This document shows, piece after piece, positions 13,563 through 14,420 of a stretch of 14,420 nt of DNA; position 1 is the first letter of the stretch, and each line of letters starts with the position of its first letter. Source of the stretch: Bacteroides sp. CAG:545 (GTDB taxonomy: Bacteria > Bacteroidota > Bacteroidia > Bacteroidales > UBA932). The notes beneath the pieces were generated by a model. That model saw only the letters and a program-made list of their open reading frames with translations, was not told where the DNA came from and did not search any database. The DNA lies in NCBI GenBank assembly GCA_000432515.1, contig HF996041.1, positions 1 through 14,420 of the forward strand, written 5' to 3'. A program made the translations under genes and the position numbers.

Positions 13563-13922
13563 CTAATCCATATATCTGACCGGATTGCTGCGGCCTGCAA
13601 ACACCCACAGCGCATCTGCGGCAGCGACTGGATTTTCACGTATTTTTTCGCCTTCAAATTCGAATTTTCCGGGAACTTCCTTTGATGCCGACCAACTCTT
13701 AGGTCTGTATATTCCGACAACTCGTCCGTCAGCAACTGCTATCACGTAGTCCACGCCTTCTGCTCTTTTCTTGGACAGGCGCCAATATTTTCTCGCGCAC
13801 TCGTAGGTAGAGCCTCTTCCGTCGGGAGCATGACGCTCCTGGTAATTTTTGGAAATATTAACAGCCAAGAGTTTCTTGCCGAACAGAAACGTACCCTGGA
13901 AAATAGGATGATTTGCTGGCAT
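13563..13922 (-). CDS. Small PUA-like domain protein
   Basis: This 119-residue protein begins MPANHPIFQGTFLFGKKLLA. Its centre and end read YECARKYWRLSKKRAEGVDY, VIAVADGRVVGIYRPKSW, GKFEFEGEKI and SNPVRYMD. The pattern (R..W.....RA....Y.IAV..G.V..IY....W......G.FEF.G.......NP.RY) matches small PUA-like proteins often found beside defence or accessory genes. A role in binding modified nucleic acid is inference. It is separated from the dap operon by 150 bp and by the dap promoter, so it is transcribed separately. No good -7 box was found upstream. Confidence 0.6.
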   Translation of the reverse strand: MPANHPIFQGTFLFGKKLLAVNISKNYQERHAPDGRGSTYECARKYWRLSKKRAEGVDYVIAVADGRVVGIYRPKSWSASKEVPGKFEFEGEKIRENPVAAADALWVFAGRSNPVRYMD

Positions 13923-14071
13923 AGTTATTAAGATTTATTGTTTTAGCACCGCTCCTCAAGGCAGGCGGAAAGTGCCTGAACCATTCTCCGATGATTCTTT
14001 AGCAAGATATGAAGAAATATTGATAAATCGTTAAAAAATATGTTTAAATTTTCAATGTGAACCAATATGAA

Positions 14072-14103
14072 CTTGACACGGACTTGCAAATGACCGAACT
14101 TTG
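14072..14103 (+). promoter_or_regulatory. Weak promoter-like sequence upstream of the truncated gene
   Basis: CTTG (14072-14075), 20 nt, then GAACTTTG (14096-14103) differs from TAnnTTTG at one key base. It is followed by two small hairpins in the leader (ACAGC/GCTGT at 14121-14137 and CCCCG/CGGGG at 14161-14175). Confidence 0.3.
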
Positions 14104-14189
14104 CATAAAGAATAGAACGAACAGCTGACACGGCTGTCCTTAAAACTGATATGAACAGGGCCCCGACAATACGGGGAAACGGGGGAAAC

Positions 14190-14390
14190 ATGACAGAGAC
14201 AAAGATACCGGAACTGAACTACCTGCTCAAGAAAGTGGAGCAGCGCTACGGAAGAAGAATTTCTACCTCGACAGACTTCGAGGCATTGTCGGTGGTCATT
14301 GATCATAAAACCGGAGAACTTGTAAGCGCATCTACGCTGAAAAGGCTCTGGGGCTATGTCTCTATGCGACCGACTCCGAGAAGAGGCTGA
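14190..14390 (+). pseudogene. N-terminal remnant of a recurrent Bacteroidales family protein, truncated
   Basis: The ORF starts MTETKIPELNYLLKKVEQRY, continues GRRISTSTDFEALSVVIDHK and TGELVSASTLKRLWGYVSMR, and ends PTPRRG at a stop. This is the conserved N-terminus of a family abundant in Bacteroidales (L...V..RFG..I..S.DFE.LS..I...T.ELIS.STLKRLWGYVS...PR..TLD.L..), whose members normally continue for 150 or more residues. The frame breaks right after the arginines, where a hairpin-forming sequence begins. ATG 14190 is preferred over 14151 because the family starts close to this point. The window ends 30 bp later, so the missing part may lie beyond an insertion. Confidence 0.6.
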
Positions 14391-14414
14391 CCCAAAAGGT
14401 CAGCTTCTTTGTTT
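14381..14414 (+). terminator. Terminator-like hairpin at the truncation point
   Basis: AAGAGGCTGACC (14381-14392) pairs with GGTCAGCTTCTT (14398-14409) over 12 bp with one G-U pair, around the loop CAAAA. A T-rich tail (TTTGTTT) follows. It fits an intrinsic terminator, or the terminal inverted repeat region of an inserted element. Confidence 0.65.
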
Positions 14415-14420
14415 ATAAGG

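Noticed and set aside
1..14420. tRNA or rRNA genes
   Set aside because: No cloverleaf with a T-loop GTTCRANNC and acceptor pairing, and no rRNA-like conserved blocks, were seen on either strand.

Overview
The window reads as a chromosomal segment from a member of the Bacteroidota, most likely a gut-type Bacteroidales. The evidence is the recurring TAnnTTTG-type -7 promoter boxes (several with a TTG-containing -33 box 18-20 nt upstream), the near absence of strong Shine-Dalgarno sequences, and the types of accessory gene present. The exact taxon cannot be read from the sequence.

Region 1-4.7 kb is an AT-richer accessory region made of broken and mobile-looking genes. From left to right it holds: a gene-poor stretch with a possible tiny hydrophobic peptide; a 148-bp tandem duplication carrying the 3' end of an unknown gene; a DUF1016/YhcG-type PDDEXK nuclease gene split by one in-frame TAA and lacking its start; a degraded array of three copies of the C-terminal end of an AlbA/Schlafen-type ATP-binding protein, including a second exact 148-bp tandem duplication and a 12-bp coding repeat; an intact archaeal-type AAA ATPase with a promoter embedded in 15-bp-spaced repeats; a two-gene micro-operon (unknown 81-aa protein plus 60-aa HTH protein) with a consensus promoter; and a divergent 77-aa small protein.

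Region 4.87-13.41 kb is one long minus-strand operon, transcribed right to left: M20 deacylase (candidate dapE), GH20 beta-N-acetylhexosaminidase, lysC, dapB, dapA, dapD, dapF and yfiH/pgeF. Gaps are 38 bp or less and two junctions are 4-bp ATGA overlaps. Together these genes cover most of the route from aspartate to meso-diaminopimelate by an N-acylated (succinylase-type) branch. asd, the acyl-amino-ketopimelate aminotransferase and lysA are not in the window. A secreted amino-sugar hydrolase and the peptidoglycan-editing/laccase-domain protein in the same operon suggest a cell-wall unit: precursor synthesis plus wall sugar turnover plus quality control. A promoter and a 10-bp hairpin near the predicted mRNA 5' end precede the first gene.

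Region 13.5-14.42 kb holds a PUA-like small protein gene on the minus strand and, on the plus strand, the N-terminus of a recurrent Bacteroidales protein family, cut off exactly where a terminator-like hairpin begins at the window edge.

Across the window the 7-mer CATTGAC/GTCAATG occurs 23 times by hand count, where about two would be expected by chance. It is concentrated in the operon, lies on both strands, in several reading frames and also outside genes, so it looks like a DNA-level word rather than a codon effect.
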